DNA of 64,000 nucleotides from Methylophilus medardicus (GTDB taxonomy: Bacteria; Pseudomonadota; Gammaproteobacteria; Burkholderiales; Methylophilaceae). Where the stretch lies: contig NZ_CP040948.1 in assembly GCF_006363955.1 (NCBI RefSeq), forward strand, positions 930,001 through 994,000, read 5' to 3'. The notes under the pieces are model-generated. The model did no database searches and was not told where the DNA came from. It worked only from the letters and a program-made list of their open reading frames with translations. The position numbers were made by a program, and so were the translations under genes. The first letter of the stretch is position 1; each line of letters starts with the position of its first letter. This document shows positions 43,117 through 51,800 of the stretch, piece after piece.

Positions 43117-45363
43117 CTAATCTTCCTGCTGCACACAATCCACGTAATACACTGCTTTACCATCGATAATTTGTTTTACCAGGCCGTGGTTATCCGTCTC
43201 AAACCCTGGGAATTTCTCATTGAATTCACGTGCGAACCTGAGGTAGTTCACAATGACCTTGTTAAAACGTTCTCCCGGGATCAGCAAAGGAATGCCGGGC
43301 GGGTAGGGTGTTAACAATACCGCTGTCACGCGGCCTTCAAGATCATCAATCGCGACACGTTCAATCTTACGGTGCGCCATTTTTGAAAACGCATCCGTCG
43401 GTTTCATCGCGGGCACCATGTCGGATAGATACATTTCAGTGGTCAGACGTGCCACATCATTGGCTTTGTATACTTCGTGAATCTGGGTAGATAAATCTTT
43501 CAGACCAATCCGTTCATAGCGCGGATGTTTCTGTACAAACTCTGGCAATACTTTCCACAATGGCTGGTTTTTATCGTAATCGTCTTTGAACTGTTGCAAA
43601 GCGGCAACCATGGTGTTCCAGCGGCCTTTGGTGATGCCAATGGTGAACATGATAAAGAACGAGTACAGACCTGTTTTTTCGACAATGACGCCGTGTTCAG
43701 CCAAATACTTGGTCACAATCGCGGCTGGAATGCCAAACTCTTCAGAGAAATCACCGTCCACATCGAGGCCGGGGGTGATGATGGTGGCCTTGATCGGGTC
43801 GAGCATGTTAAAGCCTTCAGCTAAGTTGCCGAAGCCATGCCAGCGTTCGTTGGCTTTGAGCATCCATGCGTCGCGCTCTTCTAAGCCATCTTCAGATAAA
43901 TCTGTTGGCCCCCAAACCTTAAACCACCAATCCGTGCCCCATTCTTCGTCAACCTTGCGCATCGCACGGCGGAAATCCAGCGCTTCTTTCAGTGACTCTT
44001 CAACCAGCGCAGTGCCGCCAGGCGCCTCCATCATGGCCGCAGCGACATCGCAACTCGCAATAATTGAATATTGCGGGCTGGTGGAGGTATGCATCAGATA
44101 CGCCTCGTTAAACAAGTCTCTATCAAGGTGATTGTCTTGCGCGTCTTGCACCAGAATTTGCGATGCCTGACTCAAGCCCGCCAGCAGTTTGTGCGTGGAT
44201 TGGGTAGAAAACACCATGGATTCTTTGCAGCGCGGACGGTCTGCGCCAATCGCATGATAATCGCCGTAAAAATCATGGAAAGTGGCATGCGGCAGCCAAG
44301 CCTCATCAAAGTGCAAGGTGTCAATCTTGCCGTCGAGCATTTCTTTGATTTCTTCTACGTTATACAACACCCCATCATAGGTCGATTGCGTGATGGTGAG
44401 TACACGTGGTTTTGCGTTTTTGTCGGTCGCGAACGGATTGCGTTCGATTTTCTTCTGAATGTTTTCCCAAGCGAATTCGCTCTTTGGAATCGGACCGATA
44501 ATGCCAAAGTGATTGCGTGTTGGCATCAAAAATACCGGAATCGCGCCAGTCATAATAATAGAGTGCAGCACAGACTTGTGACAGTTGCGGTCAACCACCA
44601 CGATGTCTCCGGGAGCGACTGTCGAGTTCCAGACGATTTTGTTAGAGGTCGACGTGCCATTGGTGACAAAATATAAATGATCGCAATTGTAGATCCGCGC
44701 TGCATTGCGCTCGGAAGCCGCCACCGGGCCGGTGTGGTCAAGTAATTGACCTAGCTCGTCCACTGCATTACAAACGTCGGCACGCAGCATATTTTCACCA
44801 AAAAACTGGTGAAACATCTGGCCCACAGGGGATTTCAGAAAAGCGACCCCGCCCGAGTGTCCCGGGCAATGCCAAGAGTAAGAGCCGTCCGCAGCATAAT
44901 GCGTGAGTGCTTTAAAAAATGGCGGGGGCAGACTATCGAGATAGGCTTTCGATTCGCGGATGATCAAGCGCGCCACAAACTCCGGCGTATCCTCGTTCAT
45001 GTGGATGAAGCCGTGCAATTCGCGCAGCACATCGTTGGGGATGTGACGGCTGGTGCGGGTCTCGCCATGCAAAAAGATTGGAATTTCTTCGTTTCGGTAG
45101 CGTATTTCTGCTACAAAGTTACGCAGTTGTTCGATGGCCTCGGGCTTTTCTTCGACGATTTCTTCATCATCAATGGACAAGATAAATGCCGAGGCTCGAC
45201 TTTGCTGCTGTGCAAACGACGTCAGGTCACCATAGCTGGTGACGCCAAGCACTTCAACGCCTTCCTCCTCGATGGCTTTGGCCAATACACGGATACCGAG
45301 GCCGGAAGAGTTTTCGGAACGGAAATCTTCGTCAATAATGACGACAGGAAATCTAAATTTCAT
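43117..45363 (-). CDS. PLP-dependent Lys/Arg/Orn decarboxylase
   Basis: A 748-residue class III decarboxylase of the LdcC/AdiA/SpeC family. The N-terminal wing domain comes first (FPVVIIDEDFRSENSSGL). The PLP core has HCPGHSGGVAFLKSP, TNGTSTSNKIV, and the PLP lysine in FSTQSTHKLLAGLSQ (near 390). The substrate (Lys, Arg or Orn) cannot be read with confidence. If it is an arginine or ornithine enzyme it feeds polyamine synthesis, consistent with the methylthio-nucleoside phosphorylase. A 16-bp inverted repeat lies 45-85 bp upstream. Confidence 0.93.
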   Translation of the reverse strand: MKFRFPVVIIDEDFRSENSSGLGIRVLAKAIEEEGVEVLGVTSYGDLTSFAQQQSRASAFILSIDDEEIVEEKPEAIEQLRNFVAEIRYRNEEIPIFLHGETRTSRHIPNDVLRELHGFIHMNEDTPEFVARLIIRESKAYLDSLPPPFFKALTHYAADGSYSWHCPGHSGGVAFLKSPVGQMFHQFFGENMLRADVCNAVDELGQLLDHTGPVAASERNAARIYNCDHLYFVTNGTSTSNKIVWNSTVAPGDIVVVDRNCHKSVLHSIIMTGAIPVFLMPTRNHFGIIGPIPKSEFAWENIQKKIERNPFATDKNAKPRVLTITQSTYDGVLYNVEEIKEMLDGKIDTLHFDEAWLPHATFHDFYGDYHAIGADRPRCKESMVFSTQSTHKLLAGLSQASQILVQDAQDNHLDRDLFNEAYLMHTSTSPQYSIIASCDVAAAMMEAPGGTALVEESLKEALDFRRAMRKVDEEWGTDWWFKVWGPTDLSEDGLEERDAWMLKANERWHGFGNLAEGFNMLDPIKATIITPGLDVDGDFSEEFGIPAAIVTKYLAEHGVIVEKTGLYSFFIMFTIGITKGRWNTMVAALQQFKDDYDKNQPLWKVLPEFVQKHPRYERIGLKDLSTQIHEVYKANDVARLTTEMYLSDMVPAMKPTDAFSKMAHRKIERVAIDDLEGRVTAVLLTPYPPGIPLLIPGERFNKVIVNYLRFAREFNEKFPGFETDNHGLVKQIIDGKAVYYVDCVQQED

Positions 45364-45407
45364 TCAATGAATCCTTAACTTGTCACTGAAACGTATAACT
45401 CAAAGTG

Positions 45408-45448
45408 CAAAGGCACTGAGTAAGCCTTGCTATTACTCTGTGCCTTTG
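45408..45448. repeat. 16-bp inverted repeat upstream of decarboxylase
   Basis: CAAAGGCACTGAGTAA (45408-45423) and TTACTCTGTGCCTTTG (45433-45448) match 15/16 around a 9-nt loop. It lies between dcd and the decarboxylase gene, both on the minus strand. No T-run follows, so it may be a leader structure or a protein-binding palindrome and not a clean terminator. Confidence 0.6.
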
Positions 45449-45478
45449 AAGTGGATGGTGGGCTGCTCAACGACGGGC

Positions 45479-46048
45479 TTATATTTTGGGTAAAGTCACA
45501 CCAACTTGGCCTTGATACTTGCCGCCGCGGTCTTTATAGCTGGTTTCACAGACTTCATCAGATTCAAAAAACAGCACTTGCGCACAGCCTTCACCGGCAT
45601 AAATTTTGGCCGGTAGCGGCGTGGTGTTACTGAACTCTAGTGTGACATAGCCTTCCCACTCAGGTTCAAATGGGGTGACATTCACGATAATGCCGCAACG
45701 GGCATAGGTCGACTTGCCCAAGCAAATGGTCAAGACTGAGCGAGGAATGCGAAAATATTCTACGGTACGGGCCAATGCAAACGAGTTAGGCGGAATGACA
45801 CAATAGCCTTTGCCTGAGACCTCGACGAACGATTGTGGGTCGAACTGCTTTGGATCCACAATGGTGCTGTTGATATTGGTAAAGACACGGAATTCGTCAG
45901 CACAGCGGATATCGTAACCATACGAAGAGGTGCCATAGGAAACGATTTTTTCGCCGTTGACTTCACGCACTAACGTCGGCGAAAACGGCTCAATCATGCC
46001 GTGTTGTTCAGCCATTCTGCGTATCCAATTGTCCGACTTAATGCTCAT
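45479..46048 (-). CDS. dcd: dCTP deaminase
   Basis: A 189-residue trimeric enzyme that converts dCTP to d[23 protein letters not shown] and [19 protein letters not shown] are diagnostic, and [15 protein letters not shown] follows. The start [19 protein letters not shown] is standard. It reads in the same direction as the decarboxylase downstream. Confidence 0.97.
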   Translation of the reverse strand: MSIKSDNWIRRMAEQHGMIEPFSPTLVREVNGEKIVSYGTSSYGYDIRCADEFRVFTNINSTIVDPKQFDPQSFVEVSGKGYCVIPPNSFALARTVEYFRIPRSVLTICLGKSTYARCGIIVNVTPFEPEWEGYVTLEFSNTTPLPAKIYAGEGCAQVLFFESDEVCETSYKDRGGKYQGQVGVTLPKI

Positions 46049-46100
46049 TACTTTATCCCGTCTTAGCGTTGCTTGTTGCGTGCAAGGTGGCTTGCAATAA

Positions 46101-46132
46101 AGAGAAAAAAGCGGAGCTTAAACTCCGCTTTT
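46101..46132 (-). terminator. Rho-independent terminator downstream of zwf
   Basis: AAAAGCGGAG (46107-46116), CTTAAA, CTCCGCTTTT (46123-46132). On the minus strand the hairpin ends in TTTTTT. It lies about 100 bp after the zwf stop and about 55 bp before dcd, so it separates the two units. Confidence 0.85.
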
Positions 46133-46207
46133 AATGAGTGCAAATGATAACAACAAATGCGATCAGTTTTGCAAATTTTTTATGAATTTTTGGCGATTGA
46201 ATGCGCT

Positions 46208-46225
46208 CGGCGGCTTTTGCCGCCG
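46208..46225. other. GC-rich stem-loop after zwf
   Basis: CGGCGGC (46208-46214), TTTT, GCCGCCG (46219-46225). It lies 8 bp after the zwf stop and lacks a T-run, so it may protect the zwf 3' end ahead of the true terminator. Confidence 0.55.
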
Positions 46226-46232
46226 CAAGGCA

Positions 46233-47708
46233 TTATTTGTCGCCGCCCAACTCAATGCTGTAACGCCAGAATTGGTCTTCCGCTTCAAAAATGACTTTTG
46301 ATTCGAGCGGATCACGGCTACCGGCAGGGTATTGATGCACTGGGCGTTTGTCCTCAGCCCAGGCTTTTACGACGGGGTCTACCAGACGCCATTGCGCCTC
46401 TGCTTCAGAGATATGCAGATAGTTGGAGTTATCACCTTGCATCAAGTTGAGCAACAAGGCTTCATAGGCATCCACAGAATCATCGCTTTCCCAACGGTTG
46501 GCAGCATCTAATTGAATGGTACGTGTTTGAATATCCAACCCTGGAATCTTTGACTGCACTTCAAGTTTGATACATTCGCGTGGCTGAATACCGATAATTA
46601 GCCAGTTCTGATCCTGATCGTTGATCTGCAAAGGTGCTTTTTTGAAGCGAATCGAAATACGTGTATCCGCCTCGTGCAAGCGTTTGGCCGTGCGGATGTA
46701 GAACGGCACCCCTTTCCAGCGTGGATTGTCGATAAACAATTTCAAGGCTGCATAGGTTTCAACCACGCTGTCTTTGTTGCCCAGCTCGTCAAGATAACCG
46801 GGCACTTGCTCACCGTTGATGTTGCCGGCGGCGTATTGTGCGCGGAAAGCATGTTTCTCAAGCTCACTCACTGGAATAGGGCGAATTTCTTCGAGCAGCT
46901 TGATTTTCGCATCGCGTACACCTTCTGGCGTCAGGTCTTTTGGTTGCTCCATGGCTGTAAGTGCCAACGTTTGCAGAATGTGGCTCTGCAACATGTCACG
47001 CAGGGCACCCGTGCTGTCATAAAATTGTGTACGGTCACCCACGCCGAGCATTTCGGTGTTAGTGATTTGCACATGATCGATGTACTGGTTGTTCCAGATA
47101 GGCTCGAGCACGGTGTTGGTAAAGCGTTGCAACAAGATGTTTTGCAGTGCAGATTTGCCCAGATAGTGATCGATACGGTAGATCTGGCTTTCTTTGAGGT
47201 GCTTGGTGATGGCAGCCTGCAATGTTTTGGCGGATGGCAGGTCGGTGCCAAATGGCTTCTCGATCACCACACGGCGCCAGTATTTATCTTCTTGTGTTAG
47301 GCCAACATTGGCCAAGGATTCGACCACTGGTGCGAAATCCACCGGACGGACTGACAAAAAGTAGGCCAGATTTTGTGGGAAAACGCTTTCGTCACTGAGC
47401 GTTGCTTTCAGTTTGCTGAAGGCATCCGGATCCGTTGGTGGGTTGGCATGGTAGAAGTTACGCGCGATAAAACGCTCGAACACTGCTTGGTCATAGCCTT
47501 TTTTAAATTTGGTATCCAGCATGCTTTTGATGTCTGCACGCCAAGCGTCCAAGTCAACAATCTGACGACCAACGCCGATAATTTTCAGGTCATCTGGTAG
47601 ACGGCCCAATAGGTCTAACCTGAATAAACCGGGATACAGTTTTACGCGGGCCAAGTTGCCGCTAGCGCCAAACAACACCAGTGTGCATGGATCAATTTTA
47701 TTCGTCAT
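46233..47708 (-). CDS. zwf: Glucose-6-phosphate dehydrogenase
   Basis: A 491-residue enzyme that oxidises glucose-6-phosphate. The nucleotide motif is FGASGNLA (near 13-20), and the active site RIDHYLGKSALQNIL (catalytic His) is intact. Together with pgl and gnd it forms the oxidative pentose-phosphate branch, which in ribulose-monophosphate methylotrophs serves the cyclic oxidation of formaldehyde. That use is inferred from lineage. It reads downstream of gnd on the minus strand with a terminator between them. Confidence 0.97.
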   Translation of the reverse strand: MTNKIDPCTLVLFGASGNLARVKLYPGLFRLDLLGRLPDDLKIIGVGRQIVDLDAWRADIKSMLDTKFKKGYDQAVFERFIARNFYHANPPTDPDAFSKLKATLSDESVFPQNLAYFLSVRPVDFAPVVESLANVGLTQEDKYWRRVVIEKPFGTDLPSAKTLQAAITKHLKESQIYRIDHYLGKSALQNILLQRFTNTVLEPIWNNQYIDHVQITNTEMLGVGDRTQFYDSTGALRDMLQSHILQTLALTAMEQPKDLTPEGVRDAKIKLLEEIRPIPVSELEKHAFRAQYAAGNINGEQVPGYLDELGNKDSVVETYAALKLFIDNPRWKGVPFYIRTAKRLHEADTRISIRFKKAPLQINDQDQNWLIIGIQPRECIKLEVQSKIPGLDIQTRTIQLDAANRWESDDSVDAYEALLLNLMQGDNSNYLHISEAEAQWRLVDPVVKAWAEDKRPVHQYPAGSRDPLESKVIFEAEDQFWRYSIELGGDK

Positions 47709-47785
47709 TTCTAACCTTAAGATAAAAATGTAAACGGGAAAGGGCAGGCCTTTCCCATATATTTAACAATCAACAGCTAACAGCA

Positions 47786-47811
47786 AAAAAGCCTCCCACC
47801 AGGAGAGGCTT
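47786..47811 (-). terminator. Rho-independent terminator of gnd
   Basis: AAGCCTC (47789-47795) pairs with GAGGCTT (47805-47811). On the minus strand the stem is followed by TTTTTT. It lies 7 bp after the gnd stop and should separate gnd from zwf. Confidence 0.85.
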
Positions 47812-47817
47812 GTATGC

Positions 47818-48726
47818 TTATTTAGATGACTTCACTGCGTGACCGCCGAATGCATTACGCATCAACGACAACAGCTTATAGCTATAGCCTTTAGAGTCTT
47901 GGCTTCTGAAGCGGGCTTGCAGTGCCACTGTCAATACCGGTGCCGCGACGCCTTGCTCAACAGCTTCAACCACTGTCCAACGGCCTTCGCCAGAATCAGC
48001 CACGTACGGAGCAATGGCTTCGAGTTTTTGATCGTCTTTTAATGCTTCAGCGGTCAAGTCCAACAACCAGCTGCGCACAACTGAACCATGGCGCCACAAT
48101 TCAGTGATCTGCGCCAAATCAAGGTTGAAATCTTCTTTGCCCTTGATCAGGTCTAAGCCTTCAGCAAAAGCTTGCATCATGCCGTATTCGATACCGTTAT
48201 GGATCATTTTGGTGAAGTGACCTGAGCCCACTGGACCCACGTGCGCCCAACCGCGATCCGCGTGCGTTAATGCTTGTGCATAAGGTGCTAATACGTCTGC
48301 GAATTGTTTGTCGCCACCGTACATCAAGCAATAGCCGTTATCTAAGCCCCATACGCCACCAGACGTACCACAGTCAATAAAGCCGATGCCATGTTCAGCT
48401 AACATGGCGCCGCGACGCTGACTGTGTTTGTAGTTTGAGTTGCCGCCATCGACGATGATGTCGCCTTTGTTCAGCAGTGGGATTAAGTCTTTGATTTGAT
48501 TTTCGGTGATTTCGCCAGCAGGCAACATCAACCAGACAATTTTTTGGCCTTCGAGTTTGCTCACTGCATCAGCCACTGAGGTGGCTGCTTCCATGCCTTC
48601 GTCTTTGACCAATTTGTTGACGAATTCGGTATTGAAGTCAAAACCAACCACGTTAATTTTGTGACGCAGCAAACGTGCAGCCATGTTGCCGCCCATTTTG
48701 CCCAAGCCAATCATTGCTAATTTCAT
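47818..48726 (-). CDS. gnd: 6-phosphogluconate dehydrogenase, short decarboxylating form
   Basis: A 302-residue enzyme of the short (GntZ/YqeC-like) type, much shorter than the 468-residue E. coli Gnd. The Rossmann motif is GLGKMGGNMAARLL and the catalytic segment is GSGHFTKMIHNGIEYGMMQA. Residues near 30 (FDFNTEF) hold an acidic Asp, which favours NAD over NADP; this is inference. The start at 48726 gives the usual N-terminus; an ATG at 48783 would add 19 residues with no domain. It is divergent from pgl. Confidence 0.93.
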   Translation of the reverse strand: MKLAMIGLGKMGGNMAARLLRHKINVVGFDFNTEFVNKLVKDEGMEAATSVADAVSKLEGQKIVWLMLPAGEITENQIKDLIPLLNKGDIIVDGGNSNYKHSQRRGAMLAEHGIGFIDCGTSGGVWGLDNGYCLMYGGDKQFADVLAPYAQALTHADRGWAHVGPVGSGHFTKMIHNGIEYGMMQAFAEGLDLIKGKEDFNLDLAQITELWRHGSVVRSWLLDLTAEALKDDQKLEAIAPYVADSGEGRWTVVEAVEQGVAAPVLTVALQARFRSQDSKGYSYKLLSLMRNAFGGHAVKSSK

Positions 48727-48908
48727 TCGGATTTTCCTATGGTGTGAGGATAGTTTAAGAGACACCCATCTTTTGGATGGCATGAACCCGATCAGTGCTT
48801 CGGATAATTTTGCAGAATTATCATGTCGAGTCAGCTATAATTATAACAAATGCAGTCGCGTACTAAAAGGCTGCACACGCTTTTTGTATCGTTTTTTACA
48901 GGTTTTCT

Positions 48909-49595
48909 ATGTCTTTGAATGCACAAACCCGTTGGCACACGTTCCAATCTCAAGAAGAAATTAACCAAGCAGCACTCCACAGAATACTTGCCGCGGCAGA
49001 TGCAGCAATCGCTAAATATGGCAATTTTCTTATTGTTTTAGCCGGTGGCAGTACCCCTAAAGCCGTATATCAGTTGCTTGCCAAAGCCGATGCTGACTGG
49101 GCAAACTGGCATGTGTATCACAATGATGATCGCTGCCTCCCCGTCGACCATGTGGAGCGCAACAGCAAAATGGCCCGTGATGCATGGTTGAGCCATGTGG
49201 CGATTCCTGAGCACCAAATTCACGATATCCCAGCTGAGCTCGGCAATGTGGATGGCGCAAAAGCCTATGCACAAACGTTAGCCGGCGTCCGCACCTTTGA
49301 CCTAGTCATTCTAGGCCTCGGCGAAGACGGCCACACGGCGAGCCTGTTTCCCGGCCATGTAGTGAATAATACGGCTGACGCAGTGCCCGTGTATCACTCA
49401 CCTAAGCCACCCGCGGATCGTATCACCATTAGCCAAGATCGCCTTAACAACACGCACGAGGTGATGTTTTTGGTGACTGGCGCAGGCAAGCAAGAAGCGG
49501 TCGATCAATGGCGCGCTGGCGTTGCCATCCCGGCGACCCTCATTCAACCGCCACAAGGCGTTGATGTGTATTGTTTCGGGGTACAGTTAGCTTAA
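48909..49595 (+). CDS. pgl: 6-phosphogluconolactonase
   Basis: A 228-residue DevB-type lactonase. The phosphate loop LAGGSTPKAVYQLLA and the LGLGEDGHTASLFPG motif are intact. It hydrolyses the Zwf product and completes the oxidative branch. It is divergent from gnd; 182 bp separate the starts and must hold both promoters. Confidence 0.95.
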   Translation: MSLNAQTRWHTFQSQEEINQAALHRILAAADAAIAKYGNFLIVLAGGSTPKAVYQLLAKADADWANWHVYHNDDRCLPVDHVERNSKMARDAWLSHVAIPEHQIHDIPAELGNVDGAKAYAQTLAGVRTFDLVILGLGEDGHTASLFPGHVVNNTADAVPVYHSPKPPADRITISQDRLNNTHEVMFLVTGAGKQEAVDQWRAGVAIPATLIQPPQGVDVYCFGVQLA

Positions 49596-49620
49596 CGTGT
49601 TTAATCAAATGCAATATTAA

Positions 49621-49647
49621 AAAAAGCGCCTGCGGGCGCTTTTTTTA
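49621..49647 (+). terminator. Rho-independent terminator of pgl
   Basis: AAAAAGCGCC (49621-49630), TGCG, GGCGCTTTTT (49635-49644) with further Ts. Ten-bp stem, 25 bp after pgl. Confidence 0.95.
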
Positions 49648-49831
49648 TAGTTTTTTTAGTCAGAAAAAGTTTTTAGTGGCATGATTTTTTTGGTAGTGAG
49701 CCAATGACGGGTTGTCATGGCAGCGCTTACGATTGCACTTTTCGCAGAGCGTTATTTTTATTTCAACCTGTCAAAGTTCTAAACTGCCGCTTTTAAGAGG
49801 CAGTTTCTTATCCTGCATATGCCTAGGTGTA

Positions 49832-50920
49832 TCAAGTATTTTTAATCACAATATTGGGGAATTTGGCACTGTGATCGAGACTGGCAATCGCGATTTTGCT
49901 GGCAGCTTTGCGCGCTATTTGCTTGTAGCTATTCGCCACTGCACTATCCGGGGCTGCGACGACCGTGGGTTCGCCACTATCGGCTTGCATGCGGATGTTT
50001 ATATCCAGCGGCAAACTACCCAGTAGATCGATTTTATAGTCGCTGGCCATCAATGCGCCGCCGCCTTCACCAAATATATGCTCTTCATGACCACAGTTAG
50101 AACAAATGTGTGTGCTCATGTTTTCGACGATGCCCAGAATGGGTATGCCGACTTTTTCAAACATTTTTAATCCCTTGCGGGCGTCAAGCAGCGCAATATC
50201 CTGCGGTGTGGTCACAATAATGGCGCCGGTGACAGGGATTTTTTGCGCCAGTGTGAGTTGGATATCGCCTGTGCCAGGGGGCAAATCGATCACCAAATAA
50301 TCTAAGTCTTGCCAGCGTGTATCGCGCAGTAGTTGTTCAAGCGCACCTGTCACCATGGGCCCCCGCCAGACCATTGGGGTGTCGGTATCCACTAAAAAAC
50401 CAATACTCATGGCTTGAATGCCGTGCGCGCGCATGGGCTCTATGCTTTTACCATCTGCACTATCCGGGCGGCCAGAGATGCCCAGCATCTGCGGTTGACT
50501 GGGACCGTAAATATCGGCATCCAACAGGCCGACGCTTGCGCCCTCAGCCGCCAAGGCCAGCGCCAGATTGACGGAGGTTGTCGATTTGCCCACGCCGCCT
50601 TTGCCAGAGGCCACGGCAATCACATTTTTGACGTTCGGCAGCAAGTTGACCCCACGCTGCACGCTATGGGCTACGATACGGCTACCAACGTTGACGGTGA
50701 TTTCGTCGATGCCTGCGATGCTCTGCAGGGCATCGGTGACTTGCTGGCGGATCGCGTCCAACTGGGTTTTTGCCGGATAACCCAACACTACGTCCAAGCT
50801 CACATGGTTGCCATCGATCTGGATGTTTTTAATGGATTTTGCACTGACAAAGTCTTTGCCGGTGTTAGGGTCTATGCACAATGTTAAGGTGCTTTGAATC
50901 ATTAATTCGCTGATTGCCAT
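49832..50920 (-). CDS. mrp: Fe-S cluster carrier ATPase Mrp/ApbC
   Basis: A 362-residue protein. An N-terminal MIP18/DUF59-like domain (about 1-85) leads to the ATPase with Walker A SGKGGVGKSTTSVNLA and the Fe-S CxxC in HICSNCGHEEHIF. ApbC carries and transfers 4Fe-4S clusters, for example to TcuB in Salmonella. It is divergent from the fasciclin gene. Confidence 0.95.
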   Translation of the reverse strand: MAISELMIQSTLTLCIDPNTGKDFVSAKSIKNIQIDGNHVSLDVVLGYPAKTQLDAIRQQVTDALQSIAGIDEITVNVGSRIVAHSVQRGVNLLPNVKNVIAVASGKGGVGKSTTSVNLALALAAEGASVGLLDADIYGPSQPQMLGISGRPDSADGKSIEPMRAHGIQAMSIGFLVDTDTPMVWRGPMVTGALEQLLRDTRWQDLDYLVIDLPPGTGDIQLTLAQKIPVTGAIIVTTPQDIALLDARKGLKMFEKVGIPILGIVENMSTHICSNCGHEEHIFGEGGGALMASDYKIDLLGSLPLDINIRMQADSGEPTVVAAPDSAVANSYKQIARKAASKIAIASLDHSAKFPNIVIKNT

Positions 50921-51165
50921 GCTGAGTGTTCCTGCCGTAATGCCTGACTAAATGAATCAGGTATTCTAACGCATCGCACAAGGTTCGTCATGCGGTCTGT
51001 GTGGGCATAAAAATCTTAAGGTTATTCTGTCACGCTTGTCAGTTTGTTGTAAGGTGAGTAGGTGCGCGGGTAAGTCAAATGTAAGCTGCCGTGGTTAATG
51101 TGATCCCCATGGTCAGCGTCATCTCGACGCAGGCCCTAATCCAACGTTTTATCAGGAGAACTCGC

Positions 51166-51627
51166 ATGCAAAAAATGTTATTAGTTGTTTTATTTACCTT
51201 GGGTTTTTCACAAATTGCCAGTGCAGACAACTTACTGCAGGCAGCCGCCCAGGACGGTCACTTTAATATCTTTTTAAAGGCAGTGAATGTAGCCGGGTTG
51301 ACGGAGACTTTAAACGGTAGTGGCCCGATGACGCTGTTTGTGCCGAGCGATGAGGCCTTTGCTAAACTCCCAAAAGCGAAACTCAACGCGCTGCTGACTA
51401 ATCCAGTACAGCTCAAAAAAGTGCTTTCTTATCATATTTATCCGGGCAAAATTACGCAGGCGGATGTCAGTGCAGGCAAGGTTAAATCCTTGGAGGGTGC
51501 CGATCTGCAGCTGTCTGTCACCGATGGTGTCAAGGTGAACAAAGTAAAAGTCCTCGGCGATGAAATCAATGCGGATAACGGTGTGATTCACACCATGAGT
51601 GCCGTTTTGATGCCTAGTCATCAATAG
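51166..51627 (+). CDS. Exported single fasciclin-domain protein
   Basis: A 153-residue protein with signal peptide 1-20 (IASA/D cut) and one FAS1 domain: the H1 motif TLFVPSDEAFAKLP, then LLTNPVQLKKVLSYHI and the terminal NGVIHTMSAVLMP. FAS1 domains mediate adhesion or ligand binding outside the cytoplasm. AGGAG 8 bases upstream supports the ATG at 51166. No anchor is seen, so it is probably periplasmic or released. Confidence 0.92.
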   Translation: MQKMLLVVLFTLGFSQIASADNLLQAAAQDGHFNIFLKAVNVAGLTETLNGSGPMTLFVPSDEAFAKLPKAKLNALLTNPVQLKKVLSYHIYPGKITQADVSAGKVKSLEGADLQLSVTDGVKVNKVKVLGDEINADNGVIHTMSAVLMPSHQ

Positions 51628-51800
51628 CAAATATGGCCCCATTTGAAAGTGGCCTCGCCTACATTAAGCTTGGCTGCTTTTTCGGCGACCGCTTTGAACA
51701 TGGCGTTGCCTGTATTTGGTATGAGGGCCTCTGCATAAAGAATTGGTTGAAACAGCGAGGGATTTGCTAAAATAGCTGCTTTTATCTTGGTCCTGTTTTC

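Noticed and set aside
49781-49806. AAACTGCC/GGCAGTTT hairpin near the mrp stop as its terminator
   Set aside because: The stem is real (8 bp), but neither strand has a good T-run after it and the loop is 10 nt, so I did not call it a terminator.
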